From the NCBI GenBank assembly GCA_947561715.1, contig OX387201.1:17622001-17686000 (forward strand): 64,000 nt of DNA, given 5' to 3'. The position numbers were made by a program, and so were the translations under genes. Origin of the DNA: Ascidia mentula. Its lineage: Eukaryota > Chordata > Ascidiacea > Phlebobranchia > Ascidiidae. Each line of letters begins with the position of its first letter. The stretch's first letter is position 1. The notes under the pieces were generated by a model that did not search any database, was not told the DNA's origin, and was given only the letters and a program-made list of their open reading frames with translations. This document shows positions 25,826-43,906 of this stretch, one piece after another.

Positions 25826-28800
25826 AATATTTCTGCGTTGTAACTTTAAATTATACACAGTCTTCAGGTTTTTCATATCACATGTCCTTGAAACATTATT
25901 AGCAACCTTATTACCTTGAAACATACAAAAATAAACCATTGTTTTGCCTCACAACAGTTAGTCTCAATGACGTCAGTTTGATTGGATGGAGTTTATGGAG
26001 CGGTTGGTCGCAATGCAGTCGAAATTGTGGCGGAGGAATTGCCACTAGAGTGCGCTCGTGCGTATCGGGGGACTGCAGCAGTGGAGAAACTTTACAAACT
26101 TCCACCTGCAACACGGAAGCTTGCACTGGTGAGTTTGTTAAACGGACAGTTTAGAATTACAAGTAATGTTTTGGTTAACTTTGAATTGGTTCAGTATGAC
26201 AGAAAATAGTATGACGGAAGTATAAATATATAAATATACGAAAAATTCAGTATGACACAAAATCACAGAGTTTCATGAAGGATAAAAAATGAGTCCGTTC
26301 GAGCATTTTTATTCAGATAATGTTCATTATTTCGTTTGCTTGATTTCATTTTAGTCCCGACAAAGGACAAATGCTTGTCCTCTAACGAAATTTAATACAG
26401 TTTCTTGTTTTTTCGTTAAAGTTCCGATCAAATGTACGTTCGAAACACACGAGGAGGAAGCATTGGAGGGAGATTTGTTCGTGAACGGAGAAAGACAGTT
26501 TGCATTTACGCGCGAAGCTGGCCAAGAACAGTTCACCTTGTTTCGAGGTACATTCGAAAAAACTGTCAAGGTCAAATGTACTATAAACCTTAACTTGCCT
26601 TCCTTTTCCGAAGTCATATGTTTTTTGAAAACAGTTGCTGCTCATTCACGTTAACCTGTAGTTCCCAATTTTTTGGAACAAGTTCCCTTTGAGTACTTTA
26701 ATTTTACTAATGTAAAATATACGAATTTATTTTAACTAGAAGACAAATTTGTTTTCGTGTATTATACTCCCTCTGTTGTGAAACACTGACTTTAAACACA
26801 ATATTCATTTTAATGTCGACGTTGAAGTAACTTATGGGACAACAAATTTACAATTAAATATTTGGGTGAGGAATTCACGAGTCACGTGCATACAATTTAA
26901 AACTTACATTATAAATTTCCCACTGAAATTTTCCTTTATGATCAGGCTTGTGTTCTGGCATAACGAGGACATTATCCGGTGGAAATTTATTTCTATTTTT
27001 TAAAAACGAGCACCAACTTTAAGTCGGATGAGAGGAGCACTTCGTTCACGATGACCTGTAAAGGTAAGTGTGACGTGCTGGTAGTGACACTGCCAACATT
27101 TTAATTTTCGGATAATGAGGATTTGTTGACCGCTACGCGAGTCTTACTGTCTGATTATGGTGTTTAATACATGTTTTAAAACAAAATTTATTTCCTATGT
27201 CCTAAGAGAAATCAAATCGACAACAAAAGATTACGACGAACTTTTATTAATATTCCACATCTTAAAAATCTAATTTATTTCGCAAAGTAAAAACTTATCA
27301 CAACTTTTATTCAAACATTTTGTATTGTTTCAGAACATCCGGAATGGTCGCCTTGGAGTACTTGGACGAGTTGTTCAGTTACCTGCGGAGGGGGCACAAA
27401 GGCCCGTCAACGTTTCTGCGATGGAGATGTCCCAGGGTCAGAGGTGTGTCAGGGCCCCGTGGAACAAGTGGAACCATGTCGCACCGGCAGGTGCCCAGCG
27501 TGGTCACAGTGGGCTCAATGGATAACATGTTCCCAAACTTGTGACGAAGGTTTGTGGCATTCAGAACATTAACACGTAACACAAATGTTAAAACAACTTT
27601 CTTCGAACGGACTGTTTTTTTTACGCGAAAGAGGAACACCAGAGCTGATATGCTATTAATGTTCAGAGCAAAAGTTACACGAATAAATACTGTGTAAGGT
27701 AACCTAAACCCGCCTTGTTGCTACTCAATTACCTTACAGCACTGATGATGAATATAGTATTTGTGCGAAACGTTTGCACTTGGCATGAATGGATGATCAG
27801 CTGTAGCGTTTCTCTTTCGCTCAAAAAGTTTTTTGCATCTGACGGTTTTTCGTAAACGGAAAATTTACAGTAGAAAATTCAAATAATTCACAATTTTTAC
27901 GAAGGATCACAAACACGTGATCGCGTCTGCACGGGAGACTACGTGGATGCATGCGAAACGCTGATTGGTCCAAACTCCGAGTCACGTGCCTGTTCACTCG
28001 GTGTGTGTGCAAAGTGGACGGATTGGAATCCGTGGAGTGAATGTTCTACGACATGTGGTGACGGCTTTCAGGTATTCTAATACAAAAGCAATCCATATGT
28101 TTGTGCAAAATGTTTCGTTGATCCCCTTTCGGTACGTTTTTATTGAACTTCGAATTACAAACTAGCGACCACATCAGCAGGTTTATGCAACCAAAGCTAT
28201 ATCGTTTACACTTTGCGAGCACCATGAAAACACTGCATCGGACATAAATATGCCCGAAATAAACATACTTTGTTATCGTTTACGTTGACATGACAGTATT
28301 CAAAATCGTGGTTGGGGGTTTTACCTCATGTGGTAATTTTTTTACCCTCTACCTAACAGGAGCGCAGCAGGAGTTGTAGCGGTGACTTCCCATGCCAAGA
28401 CGAAAATGGACTGGGTGCAATCGAAAATCAGCCATGCAACCTCGGCGTCTGTCCCTACTGGTCGCTATGGAGCCTTTGGTCGGCCTGTGGCGCCTCGTGC
28501 GGAAACTCACAACGCTTCAGGTCGCGCAACTGCCTGGGGGATTACCCCGATGACGCGCCGTGCCCCCTGATTGGCGATACGACCCAAACGGGGTCCTGTA
28601 ACTTGGGTGAATGTCCTTTCTGGGGACCATGGGGCGGCTGGGGAAGTTGTTCGAGAACTTGCAACGACGGAACGCGAAGAAGATCACGTGATTGCCTTGG
28701 AGATTTCGCGATTGAGTTTTGCCCACCAGGAGACGCTGCTGAGCAAGAAGTACGCTATTTTTATGCAGTTGGCAACATTGTTTAAGCGCCCGACCAATAT

Positions 28801-28836
28801 GCCAAGAAGAAAACCTGATCGGGATTCGATATCCTG

Positions 28837-28847
28837 GGTTCAAATCC
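28837..28847 (+). other. tRNA B-box-like sequence in an intron
   Basis: GGTTCAAATCC matches the RNA polymerase III B box and sits in a short T-arm-like hairpin. I find no matching A box or acceptor stem upstream, so this is a tRNA-derived SINE remnant or chance, not a tRNA gene. It lies in the intron between TSP1 exons 28360-28749 and 28991-29473. Confidence 0.3.
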
Positions 28848-29993
28848 CGTTGTGGTAAAAAAGCAACACGTTAACACACCTAAATTTAGCACACTTAAAT
28901 GTGACCAGGATGGTTAAGCAAGCAATAACACAACTCTTTTGTCAGATTTCCGTAACCGTGCTGAGGTTTTCAATAATTTTTTGTATTAAGGTTTGTTCGC
29001 TGGGTCAGTGCGCTCAGTGGGACGACTGGGTCTCGTGGAGCCAATGCAGCGTCACGTGCGGCCCTGGAATCCAAACGAGAACCCGTGGTTGTGTTGGGGA
29101 TTTTCCTTGCCCAGGCGGCGAACCCTCCGCAGTCAACATTACCTGCAATCTAGGGGAATGCCCGAGCTGGGGTCCGTGGGGTCCATGGGGCGGATGTTCA
29201 GTGACGTGTGGTGGTGACGGAACCAGGACAAGGCGTAGGGAATGCTTGGGGGATTTCCCAGATCTTTGTGACGACATCGGTTACGAAGAGGAGGGGGCTT
29301 GCGCGGACGTCACTCCGTGCCCCAGGTGGTCTCTGTGGACGAAGTGGGGCCAATGTTCTGAGACTTGTGGCCAGGGAACGGCTTACAGAACACGAATGTG
29401 TGGAGCCGGCAATGTGGAAGTTTGTGACATCGGGGCTGAAGATGCGAACCCTGGAGAAGACAGAAATATTGTGGTAAGTTCGGTGTTCATCCCGGTTATA
29501 CTTATATGATTTAGATATTAATGGTCAAAGGAAAGTTTGTGTCATCTTTAATCGTCTGTTATCTTTATGGCCAATTGTATTCTGGCATTTGGCACTTCCT
29601 ACAATGGCGTACATGAAGAAACCGCTCACAAACACTTAAAAACTTATCGATAACATTCAATGTCCAACGTTTTCTTCAACTATCTGTGGCATTCCATGTA
29701 AGTTTGTTGACGCAACTTATAGATTCGTCGGACCATCGTTGACGTCTTTGAGGGAACCGAAGGCAGGAATTGCACACTCGGTCTTTGCTCCTATTGGTTG
29801 GACTGGGGGGCGTGGTCGGCGTGCTCAGCCAGCTGTGACGAAGGAATACGATCCAGACAGAGGGATTGCTTTGGGGACTTCCCCAACACGTGTTTCACGT
29901 CTGGGTCTGCTTCGGACAGCGAGAAGTGCACTAGAGGGCGGTGCGGAACTTGGAGTCAGTGGTCTCATTGGGCAGCTTGCAGCGCTACGTGTG

Positions 29994-30814
29994 GTATGTG
30001 GATCGAGTTGCAAGATAATTTCTGATAATAAAAAGTTCTGTATTATCCAACCTACTGGTTGCAATACAGTGTGAAACAAAGTAAGAGTGGGATAAAATCT
30101 AATTGGTTAAAGTTTGCATGAACCACTACTTATTTGGCAAGCAAGCGACAAACGAATTCGTTCAACTGTGGTTTTAATCGACTTTACGTGCGTTTACCAA
30201 CGTGACGTCACCGCTTCGTCGGCAGCTGCTGCGGATGGACCTCTTTCTATAGAAGCTTATAAACGGTCGGTTTTAGGTGGATCGAAATTTCCAAGGGTTT
30301 CTTATACGCACTGACCTTGTGGCCCTTTTAACGAGATTTACAAATCTGTTTAGGAGCTGCACCTATAAAATTTATGTACCGCTAAACCCGTTGCACCTTC
30401 CAGACATAAAAAGTTTCATTTCATGGTAGATGATCACTTTTGTAGTGTTTTGGCCAGGGCGACACCTTGCGGTGAACAACACAAACATCATACACAATAA
30501 AACACTATGTCGAAAGCCTTTGGTTTTATCTACACAATTTTAAAATAGATGGCAATCACAACTGCAAAATTAAACAGAGCACAAGGTCCCTTAAAAATGT
30601 TATCATGTTCATTAGCTGCATATAAATACTTATCGGAGAATTATGACACACATATGAATTCAGCAATTGTGATGGTTTGTAATCTAAAGTCCCAATCAAT
30701 TGAAAAGCATTAACCTAAAAATTAACTCTAATATGAAATATTGAAAGTAGATCACTCATAATCAATAAAGTTCACCAATACAGACCCAAACTAACCTTAC
30801 CCTGTCATCTGCAG
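29994..30814. other. Unexplained gap in the TSP1-ZP gene
   Basis: The preceding exon ends in phase 1 inside a TSP1 repeat and the next exon starts in phase 2 at the ZP-C half. The rest of repeat 11 and the ZP-N domain should lie here, but no frame gives cysteine-rich ZP-N sequence. The interval includes repeat-like DNA at about 30,180-30,490 (for example GCGACACCTTGCGGTGAAC). A deletion, a transposon replacement or an assembly error are all possible. Confidence 0.45.
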
Positions 30815-31684
30815 TGAAATTGAACTGATCACAGCGAGTGGCATTTTCGATGTCGACATTTCCCTGTTTCGGGACTCCACCTACCAACGCCCTCTGCTGC
30901 CCACTAGCGGCTCATCTCTTGTAACACTCGCAGAGGGGGATGTTGTTTACGTCTCGGTCGACCTTCGTTCACGTGACCTACTACCATCCGAAGACGCTGT
31001 TCTCGTCATGGATAACTGCTTCGTGACGTCATCACAGAGTACACGAACACCGCTGGCATATTTGTTCAAAGAAAAGTAAGAATTTCTGAAACAATTACAC
31101 TGTTTTTTTTTGTTTAAAAAGAATACTTTTTATAACCTGTATTTACTTTTATCATTTGCCCAGACTAAAGTCACATGTAAAGAAAAAGCAGAATTTTAGT
31201 CGTGTAAAAAATTTCATGTTCAAGAAATAGTGCATAACACTATCGCTTTAAGGTGTCCATCGAGTCCATTCGTCACCGTAATTTCGAACGGAGAATCGAG
31301 ATCTGGACGATTTTCGGTGAGAATATTTGGTTGGACAGGACGTGATTTGATGGCGGAAGATGTGTATATTCACTGCACGGTAAAACAATATTGGATAATA
31401 TGTGATGTGACCCTTGTATGAAATAAGCTCTTTGGAACAGAATACTGAAGTCTTATTTCAGAATCAGTTTTGGTCATGTGGTAACTCTAACCATTTTTAA
31501 AAACATTTAAAATCAAAATCGCTGTTGTTTTCCACATAAAATTCCTAGAGATTGAACATAAACGATCGAAAAACAACAAGATGGCAGGGTCGGTCGATAA
31601 AAATGTGGGAGAACATGTGGGGGGGGGGGGAATGAGGGGCGACTGGGGTTGGGAGAAAGACCTTGATTTAATGATGTTTCGCGA

Positions 31685-35430
<3,746 letters not shown>

Positions 35431-35917
35431 TATGTACATAATTAAAAAAAAAAACGCAAAACGCCAGTGTAATTACAAGTCAATAAACATGTTGTCAATA
35501 TACAAAACGATGTGTATTTTATTTTTACAAAATTCATTGTATTCTGAAAGGCATATTTCTATTTACGCAGCTGTTTATGAGGTCAGTATAAGTCATAGGA
35601 TAAAACGTAAACAGGAAATCACATTTAAGCTTATATATGTCGGTGAAAATAAGGGGGTAGGCGATTCGTGAAAACCTTGTTCTTATGTTGATTTTAATCA
35701 TGGCGAAATAACAATATTTACTATTGGTTTGTTGGCGTATAAAACTGCGGGGGTTCGTTTCAAACGCGAAGCGCGATTTGATCAAATCGGTCAAATGTGT
35801 CCGGCTCTGCTTTATAACACAAGGTGCGGTTGGGTAGGGTTAAAGACTATATGAAAAAGCATTTAATGCCAAAAAAGGAAATCAGTATGGGTGCTTTGTT
35901 ATACCTGCAATTTCCAG

Positions 35918-36951
35918 GTTAGTGTGTGTAATGGAGATAAAGACGCATGTTCACCGAAATGTTCATCAAGACGAGGAAAGAGAAGTCTCGTGACGTCACA
36001 CTCCAGCGCTCATCCGAATCAACACGTCGCTGTATTGCGAGAGGAAGCGGCAGCAGTTGTACAAAGTCGGCAGGTAAGTGAACCACGGACGATCAATGAT
36101 AGAATTTCTGGCATTTGGGACTAATTTGGAATGTATCGGAATTTATTTAGCTATAAGTAATGAGCGGTTGAGCTAAATAATTCAATCAATGTTTCAATAG
36201 CAACCAGGTAAAAAATATTATTATTTTTATCACCATTTTTCCAAGCTTAGTTTTTGTATATTCTTCAGTATTACCTTTGATCTATTTTGTGTATACCGGT
36301 CGTTACAGTTGGGCACAAACAATGGTTCTCGGCTGATGCGCGAGACTGTGGAACAAAGTGGGAAACCATACACGGCAGTTGAAGCTATAGTTCCACCGTC
36401 AGAAGATGTAACAGCAGCTCTAAATCTCTCTACTGACATCTCCCGGTTGAAGTTTGATCCGGACAAGATGGTGTCAGCTGGGCCACTGGAGATTTTTTTA
36501 ATTTCTGGTAGCTTTTTTAATAGTCTTCAATTTTTACATATATAGAATTACATTGCATACAGTTTGACAAACACTCCAACAATAGGAATTGTAAACATGT
36601 ATTTTTGAAACCATATTCTACCTTATCTTAAGTGGACAAACCAAAATTACGATTCTTCTACAATCATAAATTGTATTTGTTTGAGTTCTCGCTTTGGGTT
36701 CTAATAAAATCTTGCTTTGTGTGTGGAATTAATTGTGAATCGAAATTTCCTTCGGGTATGGATTTTATTTATAACTATTTGTTTCCGTTTCTATTGTAGA
36801 ATCGAGACACACGAGATCGATAGCGGAAAATATCAAAAACGAAATCTCATCCGCGACACCAATATTCGCCATTACTTTCTGTGTTTTGTGTCTCTGTTTT
36901 TTAGCTTCCTTATTTTTCGCCTTTTCAATTGTTTTTTATCGTCGCCGGTGA
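35918..36951 (+). pseudogene. Orphan duplicated ZP tail exons (furin site and membrane anchor)
   Basis: Three exons (35918-36073, 36309-36507 and 36800-36951) copy the last three exons of the TSP1-ZP gene. Lengths (156, 199, 152), phases and splice signals are unchanged. They encode VSVCNGDKDACSPKCSS, the furin site RRGKR, the spacer and the membrane helix ending YRRR. The TSP1 repeats and the first two ZP-C exons are not duplicated, so there is no start codon of their own. They are either an unexpressed duplicate or an alternative 3' end for the upstream gene. The unbroken reading frame favours recent origin or use. I label them pseudogene only because no complete gene surrounds them. Confidence 0.6.
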
Positions 36952-37414
36952 GTTTTTTTGTTTTAATGGCAGGTTTGGGCCTTGATTGAAATCTTTTTTG
37001 TGTTTGTTCAGCGCAAACCACACTTCTCATTCTTAAACAATTAAGACCTTATTAATTTGTTGCAATTGAAGCCTAAGCCACCCAGAACTTAGAACTGATT
37101 TTTTATTTGCATATTAACGTTTATTTTTATGTGTCTCCATCAAAACGATTTGGTTATTTTACCAATGCATATGGGAAAAGAATTACCTCTTGATGTCTAC
37201 CGAAACTAATAAATAAAATAACTTGAATGAACAATATTGGGCCTGTGGTTCCACAAACACGTGGGCACGACAACAGGTGGGTTTGCAGAGTGTAACATTT
37301 TCCAGCCAGCCTTATTTAAAAATGAAACGAATTTGATCCATAATAATTGGCTTAGTGTTACGAGATAAACGTCAACCTTGAATTTTGATGACCCTAACTA
37401 TCCTCCTCACCCAT

Positions 37415-38060
37415 AGGTTTCAACTTAAGTTGCCCAACCACCCCGCAGGATGCGACCACCGAAGAGACAATAATTGTTTTCGTGTGTCAGAGATGACCTA
37501 CTACACCATATCTGCTTCTGGAGGGGTTGTGTGGCGCTTGTGTCTTTCCGGTAGGCTGTGCCGAAGTGGATTTAGTGCATTTTTTCCTGTCACTCTCTCG
37601 AGTCTCGTGTACGTGGCGTTTTTTCCGTCATTCGTTTCTTGACACGCGCAATAAACGTTCACAACCGCCTTAAAATATAGTTTAGTTGAAACACGATTTT
37701 CGATTTCAACTTCTTCAGTTCCACCAGCAATGTCTGTAGGCAGTATTTGCCTGTAGGTAAAAGTCTGAGAAATGTTGAAGACGTTTATATTCTTGGCGCG
37801 ATTCGAAGATGCGGGAATAGGAATATTTGCTCGACAGTATTTCCACATTACCAAGCGACCAATCGTTTACATCACATATAAAATGTTTACAGCACAAAAA
37901 AATTTGATGGGGGAAAGCAATTCTTAGAAATTGGAGACAGTTTTGTTTATACCACCAACTGGACAAATTATTTGCTGTGAAGTGTATATTGGCATGTGAC
38001 CTTATGTATCGAAGCTAACTAGGAAAGTGTTGTGTTGTCTAGGCATTGCATGATATAAGT
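37415..38060. other. Unit-2-specific DNA upstream of the broken ficolin copy
   Basis: Cassette homology is interrupted here: unit 1 has unrelated sequence at about 33,330-33,956. A 117-codon open stretch lies on the minus strand (37,501-37,854) without recognised motifs. It may be an inserted element or the original upstream DNA of a different ficolin gene. The first exon of the copy (signal peptide MLMYFGLAWFVCATLVG) begins just after it and also differs from unit 1. Confidence 0.4.
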
Positions 38061-38065
38061 TTGCC

Positions 38066-39481
<1,416 letters not shown>

Positions 39482-39965
39482 ATAATTTTGTTACTCTTCT
39501 TCTGCCCATTTATATATCATTAGTTAAAAACACAGAATTGCGCACGCTACATATAATCATAAGTCAAGTAGATAGTTGTAAGTATGACGAATTTGTATGT
39601 GAAAAATAACTGTCAACAAAGACAGCACTAAAGGAGTGTATTTATACAATATATTCTATATGCCGAAAATCGAATTTTTGCTTCCATCGCTGTAATGCTC
39701 ATAATCGCTAAACCAACGGAACATATTTCGCTTTAATAAAATATTAAAGCTGTGATAATATCAGGATATTTTTCGGTTCTACGTCAACTAAAAAATGTAG
39801 AAAACTGCACAAAAAGTAGCGGCGACCAAAAATTGTAAAAACCTTTTGCGCTGTAGCGAATTCGACGCAACACAAGGCGCGTCGAAAAATGCATTGTTTA
39901 GATAGGAAAAGGCGCCTCCTTATATTGCAGATATCGAATAGTTTCAAACATTGGAGAATCCACAG

Positions 39966-40154
39966 GTTACGTTACCTCAAAGGCCAGAACAAGGATTTTA
40001 CATCAAACAGAAATATGTCACTGTGACGTCACAAACCAAAGGCTTATTTGTCGTTGATTATCGGAAGATTAAAGGATATAGCAGAGACGACACTACTCCG
40101 TACTTCGATAAGACGGGGATTGTGCGCGTTTCTTTGCTCAGTGACATTACATGA
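39966..40154 (+). CDS. Possible isolated last exon, unrecognised
   Basis: A CCACAG acceptor opens a 62-codon frame to a stop. It includes RPEQGFYIKQKYVTVTSQ, KGLFVVDYRKIKGY and a C-terminus VRVSLLSDIT. The composition looks protein-like and an AATAAA lies about 100 bp downstream. I find no upstream exon with matching phase: the ZP tail exon ending at its GTGAGT donor would join in phase 2, which gives a short frame. It could be a terminal exon of an unseen gene or chance. The rest of 39,540-41,100 shows nothing else I can support. Confidence 0.3.
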   Translation, partial: VTLPQRPEQGFYIKQKYVTVTSQTKGLFVVDYRKIKGYSRDDTTPYFDKTGIVRVSLLSDIT

Positions 40155-41104
40155 CATAAATTTAACCTCATCATTATGTTGACTTTAATTTGATGATTCC
40201 ACCATTTCTAGTTACGAACTATATTGCGAAAAATACAATAGTGGTTGATTGTGGCGAATTAAATAAATCATTTATGACGCGAACTCGTATAGGCAACGCC
40301 ACTGTCGGACAAAAAGTGGTGTTATGACCGAATAACAGTGTTGTGTTGCATAATCAGCTAATTTGGTCGGTTTTTCTCGGCGGTCTTTGCCAGTCTTAAA
40401 ATTCAATTAACCTACTTTTATCTTTTGCTGTGAGTGGACAGAACGACAAAGATAAATTGACGATTTGTCTCTGTCGTATTTTCAAAAGTCCATGCATCAC
40501 GTTAGCGATCATAAATGCTGTAACAACAAGAACACCCTGTCCCGTAATTGTTTTATCATTAACAGTGGTCATCTGTGTGCTGCTCAAATTAACATAAAAA
40601 TCCGTTTTTTGCACTTGTTCACTTGTTGTTTAATGGAACCCGTTTTACAATGTTTTCCATTCCTACACATAAGGCTGCCAGCACTTGCACGACCAAAGCG
40701 CCTTCTGTAACGTCACGCAACAATAATCCCGCTTTCGCACGATTTCGTGATGGACTTTAAAACACGAATCTTTAAGCAGATAACAAAAGCATTAAAAACT
40801 GGATATAAATGTATCAAGAAAAATATTTCAAAATGGAATTAAAAAAATTTTACCGCATTTGTCACGTATAAACATAGCAAATACTAATAGTGTTTTTTCA
40901 ATGAAATTAAATTCCTATTTTACAAATAAATGTAGTAAATAAAAACAACGGAACGGTTATTTACCTGTTGGGACTTTTTCGCCCTGGATGGCAGTAGAGA
41001 GAAGACGGTTGGAATCAGTGCTGCACTAAATACCCCACGCAACTGCTGTTTTGAAAGTCTGATTCACTAAAATTGCAAGTTGCAACACTTCATACAAACT
41101 TTCA
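40155..41104. other. Intergenic, nothing recognised; MED20 upstream region
   Basis: No convincing exons are seen. Open stretches near 40,400-40,700 on both strands are unconserved. The MED20 promoter must lie at the right side. Confidence 0.45.
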
Positions 41105-43553
41105 ATGGGTGTAACATAGTAAGTTTAATATTTTTCTACTATTTATACTTCAGTGTAAGAATCTTTTACTCGGTGGTGGAATTGAAATAATTTAACATGG
41201 TATTCTCTTGTAACACGCCTTATGTTAGGGTTATTATAGGATTAGCTATAGCAATAGTGGTGCTCAAAGTGAAACACGTACACTCCAGATTGAATAAATG
41301 TCACTCTTGCTAACGTTTGCCGATAATCTGCACAAAAAACATTCGATAATGCATTAACATACGAGACACGTTCAACGTTTGCCGAAAAAAATCCTCCACG
41401 CAAATTACAAATTAAATATCATCATGAAAGACAAGCATATTATTTTAAACTATTTGTTTTATTTTTTATGTGTGTTTTGAAAATGAAAAATTATACATTC
41501 CAGTGTTAGCCAGTGGAAACAGCCTGAGGGATTAAATACTCAGCAATCTCTTGAACAAATAACCAATGTAGTGGAAAAACTTGGTGCAAAGAAATGTGGC
41601 TTGTTTGTGGTTGAGTGTGAGTCCTTCCATGCACCGACTGGTGAGTAAAAAAATATCTAACCACTTGGTTAATACTAAAATCCATACTGTCAAGTTGCAA
41701 TGTGGCTACAGCACAGAATAAGGACTAGATTTATGCCCTGCAGAATTTTTTTTGCCTACCTATAATTCAGAAATGTATGGATACACTTTTTGACCGATGC
41801 CAAGTATTACAAACAAAAGTTTTGATATCCTAATCCTTTAATAATGACATTGCTGTGATTACTTTGCCTGAACATAATTAAAAAAATTATCAAATGATTT
41901 TGGTCTGTTTGTGTTTGGGTCGTTTGCTGTAATAAAGGATCAAAGTTTGGAGCTTTTCTTGAAGACTTACTGATGAATTATTTTCCCAAACAGATTAATT
42001 ACTCATGTTCATCTTTTGAACTATAAGCAGTACTATAACTATAAAATCTTAGTCACTACCTACATTTATACACAAAAACATTCTTGGTCCAAGTTGAAAT
42101 TTTGGCCTCCTGTACAAAATGTCTCTTCACTACCAAACCAAAGGAGCACACAGAGACTACCTTAAAAACCTAATAGGCATTTGAAGTTGCAATGCACGCA
42201 TGTGTCTTTAATACAGCTTCAGAGCTACCACAAAATATTTGCTACTTTCAGCTTCCAATTCCAAAACCTTGCACCTGCTCTATGACTCTGAGTTCCCAGC
42301 ATCAAGGTTTGCTTTATTTGAAGAAGGTTCTTTTCTTGTCACCAACGTCATGCTTTCTGCATTCCTGTCTAAATTGCGAGCTGTGTGGCAACCTAAGAAA
42401 GGAGGTAAAATTGAATGCAAAGGACAGCGATATGAGCTTGGAGATTTCCTGATCAAAGTCGGCATTGTTGCTGTCGGTTCAAACACTAAAGGCATTGCCA
42501 TAGAGGTAATTACTATTCAGATATTTTTCTGCTCTTTTGAAGCAATTTCAAAAGCTTATACTCCAGTCCTATTTCATTTACAAGTTACTTCAAAACATTT
42601 ATGCAATAGAACTTGGTTAATCTGGATTTAAGTTGATCCAACAATTTATCTGGATGAGGCAAATGTACAAATTGTAATTAGATGGTGAGATAGGCCCTGC
42701 ATAAAACTACAAAAGAACTTGTACTTAAACGCTTCATTTTTCTGCAAAATCTAATTGCATTTTTTGTTGCTCTTTCACCCCAAATAACCCCATTTTAGGC
42801 ACTCAGGGGCCTAAAATGCACCAGTCCGGAAACCAATCTTGAGCAGAATGTGTAGCTGAGGGATCCTGGATCTTTTACAAAACCACAAATGAATGGGACC
42901 TTGTTCCATTAATTTTTATAGCCTGACGTTTTCGTTGTATTTTTAGTTCACTTTTCTACAGCACCTGACACCAAGTAGCAACCTGAAGCACCCAAACCCC
43001 ACTAAAACTGCCTGAAACTGGCTCAAATTCACTTAGCAACAGCACACGCGCATGTGCTCATTTTACTGGTTTGCTCTGCGATATGCTTTCCATTGTGACA
43101 GAGGTCTACACAATTTCCCACCACCAAAACTTATTTTCATACAAATACTAATAGTTATGCATCTTCAATCAATGTTGCAATGTAAATAGTTGTCACAAAT
43201 AAACATGCAACAGAAAAATAATAAGGCGTACGTACAAATTCAAAGGAACTTTCAGGTTTGTTTTTTAAACCAGTCTGCATTGTCTTTATGTCCTTTCAAT
43301 TAAGAAATTTGACAAATGAACTTTTTTAATTTAATACTCCTTTATTTAGGTGGAATACACGCCATGTATGTTTGCCCGCGAGTCTTGGGGATTAATGTCT
43401 GAGATGTTGCAAGCAATAATTGGGGAGCAGGCACCCCCAAACCTTCCCTCTTTATTGCAACCTAAAGGTGGTGAACGCTTTACTCCAGAAATTACAATGC
43501 AACAATACATAGAAATGTTCAACAATATCAGAAAAGCTGTTGCAGCTAGATGA
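41105..43553 (+). CDS. MED20: Mediator complex subunit 20
   Basis: MED20 is a subunit of the Mediator head module, which bridges activators and RNA polymerase II in the nucleus. Four exons join in frame: 41105-41118, 41504-41640, 42252-42505 and 43350-43553. They total 609 nt, or 202 aa, against about 212 aa in human. The 14-nt first exon gives MGVT plus two bases, and splicing yields MGVTYVSQWK, which matches the conserved MGVTCVSQ start of the family. This supports the tiny exon. Other family landmarks are VVEKLGAKKCGLFVVECES, LLYDSEFPASRFALFEEG, GDFLIKVGIVAVG, VEYTPCM and YIEMFNNIRKAV at the end. An AATAAA lies at 43,685. Intron 3 (42,506-43,349) carries a dispersed repeat. It is single copy here, between the ficolin cassette and the PECR cluster. 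Confidence 0.95.
42780..43160. repeat. Dispersed repeat in MED20 intron 3
   Basis: Parts of this stretch resemble 61,130-61,580 in the NLR intron of block 2. Shared features are a GGGGCCTAAA-type segment, CTACAGCACC versus TCACAGCACC, CACTAAAACTGC, TTGTGACAGAG versus TTGTGACGGAA, and AAAACTTATTTTCATA versus AAAACTTTTTTCATAG, in the same order. It is probably a non-autonomous element. Its ends are not defined. Confidence 0.4.
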
Positions 43554-43906
43554 TGTTGAGCTATAAACAGACACCTTTTGTGTTTGGAAAACTGAACAAT
43601 GTTGCATATAGTATGGCAAGAATATAGATCGCCTTTTGAATGTCTGTATGTCTGAAAGGTCTTCTAGTGTATGCATTTTTGCAGAATAAAATTCGCAGTC
43701 AAGAGTCAAAACGTAAAGGAGCCACAGTTGTATGCCCCTTGAATTGCCAAGTTTAAGTAATATGAATTTTTTCACAGATAAAATGTGCAAAATTTGGAAA
43801 ACAAGTTCGTTCATATTGTGATAAATTGCTTAAATGTTTTGCACGGTTTTGCCTAGATACATGGCTTAAATTGATTAATGCAAATATTTAAAAAATTATA
43901 AAGAAG

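Noticed and set aside
28836..28860. Possible tRNA gene with GGTTCAAATCC box
   Set aside because: No A box, anticodon arm or matching acceptor stem upstream, so only a B-box-like remnant is supported.
31619..31630. Run of G bases as a quadruplex element
   Set aside because: A single homopolymer run without further G-tracts in the right spacing; more likely slippage.
37501..37854. 117-codon minus-strand open frame upstream of the broken ficolin copy
   Set aside because: No recognised motif, no splice or promoter support and no second copy in unit 1. Noted only as unit-specific DNA.
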